From Facklamia miroungae (GTDB lineage: Bacteria; Bacillota; Bacilli; Lactobacillales; Aerococcaceae): a DNA stretch of 64,000 nt. Shown here one piece after another: positions 16,251-24,920 of this stretch. The position numbers were made by a program, and so were the translations under genes. The notes beneath the pieces were generated by a model that was given only the letters and a program-made list of their open reading frames with translations, was not told where the DNA came from and searched no databases. How positions within the stretch are numbered: position 1 is the stretch's first letter; each line of letters begins with the position of its first letter. The stretch lies in assembly GCF_012396555.1 (NCBI RefSeq), contig NZ_JAAXPS010000002.1, positions 62,001 through 126,000 of the forward strand, read 5' to 3'.

Positions 16251-17624
16251 ATGAGAAACTTAGATTTATTGAATTGGAAGATATTTAAAACGATGGTGAA
16301 ATTATCTACACCCTTGATGTTAACGGCTTTTATTCAGATGACTTATACTCTAACAGATATTGCTTGGATTGGCCGTCTTTCTACTGAGGCCGTGGCTGCA
16401 GCAGGGCAAGTTGGGTTTGCTTTGTGGATTGCGTCAAGTCTGATGTTGATCCCTAGAATTGGAATGAGTGTCTTGACGGCACAAGCCTATGGGGCTCGAG
16501 ATGAGAAGACAGCCCGATCTTATATTAATAATGGATTTTGGTTAGCCCTTATAATGGGAATTATTTTTGGTAGTTTGCTGATTATTTATAGATATCCATT
16601 TATCCACTTTTTTAAACTCGACGAGGATGTAAATCAATTAACCGAAAAATATTTGATTGTTATAGCAGCGGGTGTCTTTCTTTTCTTTATTAATCCAGTC
16701 TTATCAGGGGCTTATAATAGTTTAGGTAACAGTAAAACACCTTTTGCTGTTAATGCATTGGGCTTAGTGATAAACATTTTATTGGACCCTATTCTAATCT
16801 TTGGTCTAGGGCCAATTCCGGCCTTGGGGATTAGTGGAGCGGCCATGGCAACCATTTTCGCTCAATTTATCGTCTTTCTTTTGTATATCTATGCCATATA
16901 CCGACAAGGAGACTTGATTTACAGGAGTCGCATTCATGTATGGACATTTAATTGGAGTCATTTAAAAGCAATTTTCAAAATTGGGTTACCTCCTTCCATT
17001 CAGTCTAATGCACATGCCTTAGTTAGTGTTTTATTAAATCGTTATGTGGCTTCATATGGCGCCATGCCTTTAGCCGTCACAAGTGTGGGCTCGAATATTG
17101 AATCGATTTCTTGGATGACAACTGAAGGGTTTGCAGTAGCGATAACAGCTATGGTGGGACAGAATTACGGAGCGAAATTATATGATCGCGTTGAAGGTAT
17201 CTATCAAACCACTGTGAGGTCTTTAATGACAATAGGTACAGTTGCGACGCTAGTCTTAATTGTTTTTCGAATGCAGTTTTTCAAACTCTTCATCCCAGAT
17301 GATCCTCAAGCGATTGCCTTAGGAGCGATTTATTTACTTGTATTTGGCTTAAGTCAATTATTTATGAGTTTTGAGATCGGAGGCAGTGGATTCCTCAACG
17401 GTCTCGGAAAAACGCAACAGCCTGCTACTGTAAATACGGTCTGCAATCTCTTAAGGATTCCTTTTGCATGGTTGTTTATGCCTCAATATGGGGTGGTGGG
17501 TGTCTGGATAGCTATGTCACTTTCGACTATATTAAAGGGTGTAATAATTTTCATATTAACGCGCTATAATTGGAAAAAGCTCTACCAAACTTCAGCAATA
17601 AATGCGTCAGTTGATAGAGCGTAA
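16251..17624 (+). CDS. MATE-family efflux transporter
   Basis: 457 residues and about 12 membrane segments in two homologous halves. The N-terminal LSTPLMLTAFIQMTYTLTDIAWIGRLSTEAVAA and the ISGAAMATIFAQ region are typical of MATE pumps that expel cations or drugs with Na+ or H+. The ATG at 16251 follows ATGGAGGGG. It converges directly on the Mhq-like operon, 17 bases away, without an obvious terminator. A second MATE paralogue lies at 52102-53442. Confidence 0.9.
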   Translation: MRNLDLLNWKIFKTMVKLSTPLMLTAFIQMTYTLTDIAWIGRLSTEAVAAAGQVGFALWIASSLMLIPRIGMSVLTAQAYGARDEKTARSYINNGFWLALIMGIIFGSLLIIYRYPFIHFFKLDEDVNQLTEKYLIVIAAGVFLFFINPVLSGAYNSLGNSKTPFAVNALGLVINILLDPILIFGLGPIPALGISGAAMATIFAQFIVFLLYIYAIYRQGDLIYRSRIHVWTFNWSHLKAIFKIGLPPSIQSNAHALVSVLLNRYVASYGAMPLAVTSVGSNIESISWMTTEGFAVAITAMVGQNYGAKLYDRVEGIYQTTVRSLMTIGTVATLVLIVFRMQFFKLFIPDDPQAIALGAIYLLVFGLSQLFMSFEIGGSGFLNGLGKTQQPATVNTVCNLLRIPFAWLFMPQYGVVGVWIAMSLSTILKGVIIFILTRYNWKKLYQTSAINASVDRA

Positions 17625-17641
17625 ATTAAAAGGTGAAATAA

Positions 17642-18241
17642 CTAATCTAATTCTTCCACCCATTGTCTAGCATCTGTTAGAATTTGTGGTGTAATTTGAT
17701 GCGTATGAACCCATTCGATCGATAGATTTGCACCCACATGGTTTAATTTTTCAATTAATTCATTATTTGCTTGCATACTGCAAATAGGATCAGCTTTACC
17801 CATTGATAAGAAGAGTTGATGATTTGATAAATCTTTATCTTCTTCAATAGCCATTGGATAAAGGGGAGCAAATAAAATGCCCTTATTAAATGTTTTAGCA
17901 AAATGAATTAAAATATTTAAGGCAATATTTGATCCATTTGAAAAACCAACAAAAATAACTTTATTTAAATCAAAGCCCTTTTCTTCACTCATGGATGTAA
18001 TAAAGTCAACTAATTCCTGACTGCGAAAAGCAAGGTCTTCTAAATCATAAAGACCTTCTGCCTTGCGTTTGAAATAACGTAAAGCACCATTTTCGTTCAC
18101 ATTTCCTCGAACGGAGAGGATGTTGGCTGAGTCTGAGATTTCTTTAGCGATAGGAATGAGATTCGTTTCATCTCCACCTGTACCATGTAAAAGAACGAAC
18201 GTCCATTTAGCATTTTCAGTTGCTTGATAAATATATTCCAT
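17642..18241 (-). CDS. Carboxylesterase/phospholipase-type hydrolase (MhqD-like)
   Basis: 199 residues with an alpha/beta-hydrolase fold. LLHGTGGDETNL (oxyanion region), nucleophile Ser in GFSNGSNIAL and a late Asp/His (GKADPI, HTHQIT) complete a plausible triad. It resembles MhqD of Bacillus subtilis, which is encoded with dioxygenase/glyoxalase proteins and helps against quinone-type electrophiles. It is the last gene of the four-gene operon starting at 20735, 9 bases after the flavin reductase gene. GGAGG is at the start. Confidence 0.85.
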   Translation of the reverse strand: MEYIYQATENAKWTFVLLHGTGGDETNLIPIAKEISDSANILSVRGNVNENGALRYFKRKAEGLYDLEDLAFRSQELVDFITSMSEEKGFDLNKVIFVGFSNGSNIALNILIHFAKTFNKGILFAPLYPMAIEEDKDLSNHQLFLSMGKADPICSMQANNELIEKLNHVGANLSIEWVHTHQITPQILTDARQWVEELD

Positions 18242-18250
18242 AATTTCCTC

Positions 18251-18862
18251 CTATTCAGGTCTTTCTAATTGGATAATGTCACCCAAGGTTGCATAATCAT
18301 TACCAGCCAAGCGGCTGATCGGTTTTAATTGATCTGCAAGGATATAAGTGTTTTGATAAACTTCTTCAGATAGGTGGAAATGAACCACCCGCATTAATAA
18401 AAGATCAGCAGCAATGAATTGTGGATGGGTAGATGGAATTTCAATGTGTTGATGCAGAACGGTCTCGTAACGAACTTTCATTTCAGCGATTCCAGGAGTT
18501 TGTATAGAATGACTGCTAGCAAGAGTGAATTGAGTTAATTCCAATTCACTCTTATTTTTGGGTAAATTACTAGCAGTTTGGTTCACATCTGCCAGATTCT
18601 CTTGGCTGACAACGTGGAAAACAGCTTCTTTATTCGCTAAGATATTACGAGCAGTATCCTTCATTTTTCCTTTTCTTTGGACAGATACCATCAAGATAGG
18701 CGGATTGTAAGACACCATATTAAAATATGAAAAGGGTGCTAAATTGATGCTCTGATCGTCATTAAGGCTAGCAATGAGAGCAACAGGTCTTGGAATGACT
18801 GATCCAATCAATAATTTATACTGTTCTTTTTGAGTCAATTCGGTTACATTGAAAGATAACAT
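18251..18862 (-). CDS. Flavin reductase-like (FMN-binding split barrel) protein
   Basis: 203 residues from the ATG at 18862 behind AGGAG; the earlier reading overlaps the upstream gene. LIGSVIPRPVALIASL and NLAPFSYFNMVSYNPP are the FMN-binding signatures of the DIM6/NTAB family. Such proteins supply reduced flavin or use it to reduce quinones, which fits the electrophile-stress operon around it. The exact substrate is inference. Confidence 0.87.
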   Translation of the reverse strand: MLSFNVTELTQKEQYKLLIGSVIPRPVALIASLNDDQSINLAPFSYFNMVSYNPPILMVSVQRKGKMKDTARNILANKEAVFHVVSQENLADVNQTASNLPKNKSELELTQFTLASSHSIQTPGIAEMKVRYETVLHQHIEIPSTHPQFIAADLLLMRVVHFHLSEEVYQNTYILADQLKPISRLAGNDYATLGDIIQLERPE

Positions 18863-18875
18863 GTATTCATATCTC

Positions 18876-19775
18876 CTAACGAACTTTAAATGATGGTAAT
18901 GTAGATACGATTTGTGAGCGTTTTTTTTCAAATTGTGCGGGTAATTTCAAAATGCGGCCTAACGCTTCAAAGGTTTCATCTACCAGAAAGCCAGGTTCTT
19001 TCGTAGCAAACTCAAAGATTATACCGCCTTTTTCTCTTAAGTAAATCGATTTAAAGTATTTACGATCTTTTACAGGTGTTAAATGATAGTGAGCCTCTTT
19101 AAGCTGTTGATGCCAATCTTTAAGATCTTTTAATTGATCCACAGACCATGCCACGTGATGGACAGTACTGATACCAAAACGGCCTAATGGTTGCGCTTTT
19201 TTTGTGAGCAATAGGCGATGTTTTTCTGGGCCGCTTAACGCTATATGAAGATAATTATCCGTCTCTTCAACTAATTTTGCTCCCATTTCACGTGTTAATA
19301 AATCAAGTGTACCTTGTGGATGGATTGAAATCAGAACTAAACCATAGAAACCAAGTATCTCCATATTATCAGCAGCTATATCAGATTCTACTAACGCGAT
19401 ATCTAAATCATGAGGGTCAGCAAATTCTAAAGTAGTAGCCCCAAACATATTGCTAGTTTGATAATTTATATTAAACTTGTCTAAGCGACTTTGCCAGTGT
19501 TCAAGGCTTCCATTAGGAATAGCAAAGCCAATTCTTCCTACTTGACCGCCGCCCTTGGTTCCCTTTTTATTGCTTTCCCATGGGAAGAAAGTCATGATTG
19601 TTCCGTTATCAACATTCGCATTAGCAAAATAAAGGTGATAAACCGAAGGGTCGTCAAAGTTGACTGTTTGCTTCACTAATTTTAAGTTGAGAACTTGACT
19701 GTAAAAATCATAGTTTTCCTGCACATTACCAACGATTGCGCTAACATGATGGATACTTTGAATTTTATCAACCAT
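18876..19775 (-). CDS. VOC-family ring-cleaving dioxygenase (MhqA/E-like)
   Basis: 299 residues with two glyoxalase/bleomycin-type VOC modules: residues 4-125 (IHHVSAIVGNVQENYDFY) and about 140-285 (VHHVAWSV). His and Glu metal ligands are kept (IHHVS, VHHVA, FEFAT). Relatives in Bacillus and Staphylococcus detoxify catechols and hydroquinones. It is paralogous to the upstream gene, 3 bases away, so the pair arose by duplication. AAAGGGG is upstream of the ATG. Confidence 0.88.
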   Translation of the reverse strand: MVDKIQSIHHVSAIVGNVQENYDFYSQVLNLKLVKQTVNFDDPSVYHLYFANANVDNGTIMTFFPWESNKKGTKGGGQVGRIGFAIPNGSLEHWQSRLDKFNINYQTSNMFGATTLEFADPHDLDIALVESDIAADNMEILGFYGLVLISIHPQGTLDLLTREMGAKLVEETDNYLHIALSGPEKHRLLLTKKAQPLGRFGISTVHHVAWSVDQLKDLKDWHQQLKEAHYHLTPVKDRKYFKSIYLREKGGIIFEFATKEPGFLVDETFEALGRILKLPAQFEKKRSQIVSTLPSFKVR

Positions 19776-19778
19776 AGG

Positions 19779-20735
19779 TTATTCCCCTTTCCAAATCGTA
19801 TCAAATGGTCGTACTTGGCTTTCGATTGATTCTCGTTGGTTTTCTAAGAAAGGTGGGAGCGACAAAGTTTCTCCTAAATGCTCATAAGACTCATCGCCCA
19901 TGAAACCAGGTCCGTCAGTTGAGATTTCAATTAGAATGTGACCAATTCTCGCATACAGTGCTTTGAAATAATAACGATCAACGATTCCTGAATTGCCAAT
20001 TTCTAATTTGTGATAACGCTCCATCCAAGCATTAATAGCATCTTCATCTGCTACACGGAAGGATACATGGTGAACTAACCCATAACCTTGTTGAGCTTGT
20101 TTTTCTGAATCTTTTCTGAGGATAACTTGGCCACCGTGACCACCTTCACCTACTTCAAGTAGAGCTACATCATCATGTTCTTCAACAATGCGCATTTCAT
20201 AAATGGTAGTTAAAGCCGTTTTAAACTCATCAAAGTATCCAACAGTTATTTCAATAGGGCCTAATCCATAAATTGCCATATCTTCTGGTACAGGACCTTT
20301 TTTCCATGGAATTCCACCCGGAATACCTTCATTATGCTCGTCGGAAAAAATTTGATAAGCTTGACCGTCAGCTTCTTCGAAAGGGAGCACCTTGCTACCA
20401 AATAATTCTTTAATCTCATCATGTTTAATATTATGTTCATCAAAGCGTTTGCGATAATATTCGAGGGCAGCATCTGATTTTACACGTAAACCAATACGAG
20501 AGATTGAATTTGTTCCTTTAATTCCTTGAGGGAGATTAGGGAAATCAAAAAAAGTTAAGTCAGTACCTGCGTTACCGCGATCGTCTGCGAAGTAGGTATG
20601 GTAAGTATGTATATCGTCTTGGTTGACGGTTTTCTTCACTAAACGCATACCAAGTACCTTCGTTACAAAATCATAATTTCTTTCAGCGCTATCCGTCATG
20701 GCTGTGACATGATGGATTCCTAGTAAGTGATTCAT
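19779..20735 (-). CDS. VOC-family ring-cleaving dioxygenase (MhqO-like)
   Basis: 318 residues and the first gene of the operon. Two VOC modules begin at GIHHVTAMTD and LVHHVSFRV; the C-terminus ILIEISTDGPGF carries the last Glu ligand. The length and pattern match MhqO-type proteins that open hydroquinone rings or handle thiol adducts. AAAGGAGG precedes the ATG. The promoter region contains an MhqR-type operator, so I expect induction by quinones or aldehydes. Confidence 0.9.
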   Translation of the reverse strand: MNHLLGIHHVTAMTDSAERNYDFVTKVLGMRLVKKTVNQDDIHTYHTYFADDRGNAGTDLTFFDFPNLPQGIKGTNSISRIGLRVKSDAALEYYRKRFDEHNIKHDEIKELFGSKVLPFEEADGQAYQIFSDEHNEGIPGGIPWKKGPVPEDMAIYGLGPIEITVGYFDEFKTALTTIYEMRIVEEHDDVALLEVGEGGHGGQVILRKDSEKQAQQGYGLVHHVSFRVADEDAINAWMERYHKLEIGNSGIVDRYYFKALYARIGHILIEISTDGPGFMGDESYEHLGETLSLPPFLENQRESIESQVRPFDTIWKGE

Positions 20736-20767
20736 ATAAGTTCCTCCTTTAATTTAGCGAGTCATAC

Positions 20768-20804
20768 AATATAGATTCGAGTTAATTATCTCGAATTCGA
20801 AATA
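20768..20804 (-). promoter_or_regulatory. Promoter and MhqR-type operator of the electrophile-stress operon
   Basis: TATCTCGAATTCGAAATA (20787-20804) is a palindrome with one mismatch. It matches the MhqR operator of B. subtilis as I remember it (ATCTCGAATTCGAGAT core). On the minus strand TTCGAG (20795-20790) and TATATT (20773-20768), 16 bp apart, form a promoter, so the operator covers the -35. A further ATTCGAG/CTCGAAT pair (20775-20781, 20790-20796) overlaps it, and TCTCGAATT half-sites recur near 20842. Confidence 0.75.
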
Positions 20805-20964
20805 AATTTACCATGAATTAGACAAAAAATCAAGCGTTATGTCTCGAATTTTACATTTTAAATGATTTTTATATATTGCGAGACTTTTTACTTGAAATTT
20901 ATATTGTGAGCTTCTCGATTTTAAGTTATTATAATGATGTCTATCAAAATTTAAGGAGGTTTAA

Positions 20965-21456
20965 ATGAATACTTTAACACTAAATTATTTACGGAAAGGT
21001 GAAAGTGCAAAAATTTTACATGTTTATGGTCACGCAGACCAGAAAAAACATTTAACTAATCTAGGATTTGTGCCAGGTGTCTATATAACAATTATTTCTA
21101 CTCAAGAAGAAGAGATGATTATTAAACTAAAAGGATCGCGCCTAGGAGTCTCTAAGGAATTTACAAAAAATGTAACAATTGAACGAATTAATATCAATGA
21201 AAAAGAACTAGTGCCTTTGAGTCAATTAATGGCTGGATCTCAGGCTAAGGTGGCCAGAGTGGATGGAGAGGCTCAATTCAGAAGGCGGATTATGGATATG
21301 GGAATTACTAAAAATGCGATAATTGATTTGGTCAAATTAGCACCTTTGGGTGATCCGCTTGAAATTCGTGTGAGGGGTTACCAGCTTTCGATCCGAAAGA
21401 GTGAGGCGGATTCAGTCCAAACAGTTGTAATTTCAGGAGGTGTGCGACATGCGTAA
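20965..21456 (+). CDS. feoA: Ferrous iron transport protein A, tandem FeoA domains
   Basis: 163 residues, twice the usual FeoA length. The first SH3-like FeoA domain spans about 5-75 (LTNLGFVPGVYITII), the second about 83-160 (MDMGITKNAIIDLVKLAPLGDPLEIRVRGYQLSIRK). The second keeps the classic PLGDP motif; the first is more divergent. FeoA binds FeoB and modulates Fe2+ uptake. AAGGAGG precedes the ATG and a TATAAT lies at 20930-20935. It overlaps feoB by 8 bases. Confidence 0.92.
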   Translation: MNTLTLNYLRKGESAKILHVYGHADQKKHLTNLGFVPGVYITIISTQEEEMIIKLKGSRLGVSKEFTKNVTIERININEKELVPLSQLMAGSQAKVARVDGEAQFRRRIMDMGITKNAIIDLVKLAPLGDPLEIRVRGYQLSIRKSEADSVQTVVISGGVRHA

Positions 21457-23578
21457 AATTGCTTTGGTAGGTAATCCTAATTGTGGTAAGACTACACTTT
21501 TTAATGTTTTAACAGGAGCCAATCAAAAAGTAGGCAATTGGCCGGGAGTAACTATTTCAAAAAAAGAAGGACACTTATTAGCTGATCCAACAGTGGTATT
21601 GGTTGATCTACCAGGAATCTATTCGTTATCGCCTTATACAATGGAAGAAGTTGTTTCCAGGGATTATCTTTTAGATGAGCGACCAGATCTAATATTAAAT
21701 GTGGTGGACGGGACCAATCTAGAAAGAAGTCTTTATTTAACGACTCAATTATTAGAGTTAGAAATTCCGATGGTCATCGCGGTGAATATGGCTGACCTTC
21801 TTAATAAAGCTGGTATTGCATTGGATCTCAGTGCTTTAATGGACCTTTTTGATTTACCGGTTCTTTCAATTTCAGCCTATCGGAGAAAGGGGATTCAGCC
21901 TCTAATTCATCAAATTCAAACGAATGAGAAGGTTGGAACAACGATTAATTTTTCTCCGATTGTTGAAGAGCAATTAGACTTAATTTCGAGTGAACTTAAT
22001 CATGATCGCTTGACCAAGTTTTGGGCTATAAAGTATTTTGAACGCGATCAAAAAATGATTAAAAAAGACTGTGTGCAAGCAAATTGTACCTTGATTGAGC
22101 TTATGGTGACTAAATCAGAGCAATGGTTAGATAGTGATGGTGAATCAATTATTACCAGTGAACGCTATGATTGGATAGAAACAGCTATGACGATGATAAA
22201 GAAAGAAAAAAACGAGTCCTTAAGTCTTACCGACAAAATCGACCAAGTTGTCACTCATCGATTCTTAGGTATTCCATTTTTTTTATTGGTTATGTATTGT
22301 GTGTATTATCTATCGATTTCTACAATAGGATCCTTAGGGACAGATTGGGTAAATGAAGAACTTTTTGGTCAAATCATTCCTAATGCAATGACCACTTTCT
22401 TAGAAAGCGTCAAGATTCATCCCTTAGTGATTTCTTTGGTGGTTGATGGAATTATTGGTGGTGTAGGTGCTATTTTAGGATTTATTCCGCAAATGGCTAT
22501 GCTCTTTTTATGTTTAGCTCTTTTGGAGGACAGCGGCTATATGGCTCGAATTGCTTTTGTGATGGATCGAGTTTTTAAAAAATTTGGCCTATCTGGGAAA
22601 AGTTTTATTCCCCTTTTAGTAGGATCGGGTTGCTCAGTACCCGGGATTCAGGCTTCAAGAACAATTGAAAATGAACAAAATCGCAAGCTGACCATTCTGA
22701 CCACCTCTTTTATACCATGTTCAGCTAAATTACCGGTTATTGCTTTAATTGCCAATGCTATTTTCGGAGGGAGTCAATGGGTGGCTTTTGCCGTTTATGT
22801 CTTAGGGATAGTTTCTGTTTTAGTTTCAAGTATTCTACTTAAGAAAATACTTTTTGGTAAATCTAAACCTATTCCCTTTATTATGGAATTACCGGCTTAT
22901 CGTATGCCTGACTGGTATTCGATCCTTTTAATTGTTTGGCATAAGGTACAGGCCTTTATAAAGCGTGCCGGATCAATAATCTTTATTTCCTCCTGTTTAG
23001 TTTGGTTTTTATCTTCATTTTCATCTTCCCTACAAGTGGTATCTGATCCTAAGCAATCACTTTTGGCCAGTTTAGGCAATATTTTTGCGCCAATCTTTAT
23101 ACCACTTGGTTTCGGTAATTGGGAGTCTGTTGCGGCTACCTTGCAAGGCTTTGTAGCTAAAGAGAATGTTGTTTCGACTTTAGGGGTTATTCAGGGCTTG
23201 TCAGCCGATAGTACAGAAAATACAGGAGCGCTTTTAAGTCAAATGAGTCTGTACTTTTCAGCCTCTTCAGCACTTTCCTTTTTAGTATTTAATATGCTTT
23301 GTATGCCTTGTTTTGCTGCAGTAGGAGCCATGCGGACTGAGTTTCAGGATGATTGGATGGCGTTTAAGGCTGTTTTCTATCAAATGTTTTATGCCTATTA
23401 TATTTCTTATATTGTGTATCAAATTTCTTTAGTCCTAATTGATGGCTATGAATTAACCTACCTAACTTGGCTGGCTATTAGTTTACTTATTTGTTTTATC
23501 GGACTTTTATTTATGCCAGCAGATTTTGTATACCAGCTATCACATCCCTTTAAGCCTTTAGGAAAGGAAGCTATTTGA
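21449..23578 (+). CDS. feoB: Ferrous iron transporter B (GTPase permease)
   Basis: 709 residues from the ATG at 21449 with AGGAGG at 21435-21440. The N-terminal G domain has G1 GNPNCGKTT (8-16), G3 DLPGIYSL and G4 NMAD. The C-terminal membrane domain has the two gate repeats (VGSGCSVPGIQASRT, and ENVVSTLG with the later NMLCMPCFAAVGAMRTE). It takes up Fe2+ across the membrane. It sits between feoA (8-base overlap) and the Cys-rich small protein (1-base overlap), a tight feoABC-type operon. Confidence 0.96.
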   Translation: MRKIALVGNPNCGKTTLFNVLTGANQKVGNWPGVTISKKEGHLLADPTVVLVDLPGIYSLSPYTMEEVVSRDYLLDERPDLILNVVDGTNLERSLYLTTQLLELEIPMVIAVNMADLLNKAGIALDLSALMDLFDLPVLSISAYRRKGIQPLIHQIQTNEKVGTTINFSPIVEEQLDLISSELNHDRLTKFWAIKYFERDQKMIKKDCVQANCTLIELMVTKSEQWLDSDGESIITSERYDWIETAMTMIKKEKNESLSLTDKIDQVVTHRFLGIPFFLLVMYCVYYLSISTIGSLGTDWVNEELFGQIIPNAMTTFLESVKIHPLVISLVVDGIIGGVGAILGFIPQMAMLFLCLALLEDSGYMARIAFVMDRVFKKFGLSGKSFIPLLVGSGCSVPGIQASRTIENEQNRKLTILTTSFIPCSAKLPVIALIANAIFGGSQWVAFAVYVLGIVSVLVSSILLKKILFGKSKPIPFIMELPAYRMPDWYSILLIVWHKVQAFIKRAGSIIFISSCLVWFLSSFSSSLQVVSDPKQSLLASLGNIFAPIFIPLGFGNWESVAATLQGFVAKENVVSTLGVIQGLSADSTENTGALLSQMSLYFSASSALSFLVFNMLCMPCFAAVGAMRTEFQDDWMAFKAVFYQMFYAYYISYIVYQISLVLIDGYELTYLTWLAISLLICFIGLLFMPADFVYQLSHPFKPLGKEAI

Positions 23579-23823
23579 TGAATCTTCAGACACTTATAAT
23601 TCTGCTTATTATTTTGGGACTATTAGTGTATTTTTTAGTTAAAGAGTGGCATTCTTTAAAAACGGGTCGAAGTAAGTGCACATCATGTACAGTTAGCGAT
23701 TGTCCTTTGGCAGGTTTAAATGTCAAATCCCCTCCCAATACTGCTAAATGTCCATGTGAGACCGTTGCTGATAGAGATAAGACAAAGATATTAAAAGAAG
23801 TTAACCAAGCTAAATTAAAATAA
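23578..23823 (+). CDS. FeoB-associated Cys-rich membrane protein
   Basis: 81 residues; the ATG at 23578 overlaps the feoB stop (TGATG). A single N-terminal helix (about 3-20) is followed by a cysteine cluster CTSCTVSDC and later CPC. This layout is that of the small FeoB-associated Cys-rich proteins that often end Firmicute feo operons. The cysteines may bind Fe2+ or a cluster; the function is not established. Confidence 0.85.
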   Translation: MNLQTLIILLIILGLLVYFLVKEWHSLKTGRSKCTSCTVSDCPLAGLNVKSPPNTAKCPCETVADRDKTKILKEVNQAKLK

Positions 23824-23966
23824 CAAATGAATGGGTCGGTGATTGAGAGCTTAAGAGCTTTAATATATTTTGAATGAAATGCAATATTTTTTACAGCAAA
23901 ACTTGACCGGCTTTAAAAATTATGAGAATCTAAAAATGAATTTATGAAATAGGAAGGACGTTTTGG

Positions 23967-24833
23967 ATGAAAAAAGAAAAATATGTTAAATCAGCGTTCT
24001 TGTTCTTAATATTTATAAGTTTGGTCAATATATTTCATCCCATTCAAGCAGTTGCTTTGACGGAATATTATTCGAAGAGTATTTATGTCTATAATTTAAC
24101 CGAAAATAAGCAAGTTTTTTCGTTAAAAGCGAATGTTCCACGTAAACCCGCTTCTTTGGTTAAAATAATGACGACGTTAGTTGCTCTCGAACATATTAAT
24201 AATTTGTCTGGATACGCCCCGATTGATGAGGCCAGTTACTATCAAGCAATTGAGGAAGGGGCTGCTATGGCAGGTTATCTTCCTTATGAGTCAACTACTT
24301 TTCGTGATTTGCTTTACGGAACAATGCTTCCTTCTGGTGCTGAAAGTGCCAATTCTTTAGCCATTAATGTAGCAGGATCAAAGAAAACTTTTGTGAAATG
24401 GATGAATGAAAAAGCAGAAGATCTAGGATTGAATAAAACCAAATTTAAGAGTGTCGATGGTATGGATCAAGCTGGCCAGGTTACGACTGCTAAAGAGATG
24501 GCTATGTTATTAAAAGAGGCTTTAAAAAATGGCCATTTCGAAGCTATTTTCAAACGGAAAGATTACTTATCCTCACCGACAAATATTCATCCTTCCGGTG
24601 TTTATATGGAGAGTACGGTTTTTAAAAAATTGCGTGATTTTAATCAAGATGGTTTTGAAATCTTAGGTGGGAAATCCGGTACAACCTTTGGGGCAGGCTT
24701 ATGTTGGGTCACCTTGGCTGAAAAAGATGAAAAAGAATATATTGTCGTTGTGTTAGGTTCAGAATTAAATGACCTCAACGATCGAGTGGAAGGTCAAGTG
24801 CTAGACACACTTAGAATTCTCTCTGAGATATAG
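23967..24833 (+). CDS. Serine-type D-Ala-D-Ala carboxypeptidase (PBP5-like, short)
   Basis: 288 residues with a signal peptide (about 1-31). Penicillin-binding motifs are SLVK (Ser63, Lys66), SAN (127-129) and KSG near residue 232 in GGKSGTTFG. It trims the terminal D-Ala of peptidoglycan stem peptides. It lacks the C-terminal beta-rich domain and amphipathic anchor of PBP5/DacA, so it is either released or held by its signal helix. AGGAAGGA lies before the ATG. It is monocistronic with a strong terminator. Confidence 0.9.
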   Translation: MKKEKYVKSAFLFLIFISLVNIFHPIQAVALTEYYSKSIYVYNLTENKQVFSLKANVPRKPASLVKIMTTLVALEHINNLSGYAPIDEASYYQAIEEGAAMAGYLPYESTTFRDLLYGTMLPSGAESANSLAINVAGSKKTFVKWMNEKAEDLGLNKTKFKSVDGMDQAGQVTTAKEMAMLLKEALKNGHFEAIFKRKDYLSSPTNIHPSGVYMESTVFKKLRDFNQDGFEILGGKSGTTFGAGLCWVTLAEKDEKEYIVVVLGSELNDLNDRVEGQVLDTLRILSEI

Positions 24834-24876
24834 GGATCTGCGAATAATTTAAGACCTGAATAGATTAATGAATAAA

Positions 24877-24920
24877 ACCCATAAAAAATTCCCCAAATAG
24901 TTGAGGAATTTTTTATGGGT
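24877..24920. terminator. Bidirectional terminator; stem contains the apbE stop codon
   Basis: Perfect 16-bp stem ACCCATAAAAAATTCC/GGAATTTTTTATGGGT with a 12-base loop. The minus-strand stop of apbE (24913-24915) lies inside the stem. Confidence 0.88.
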
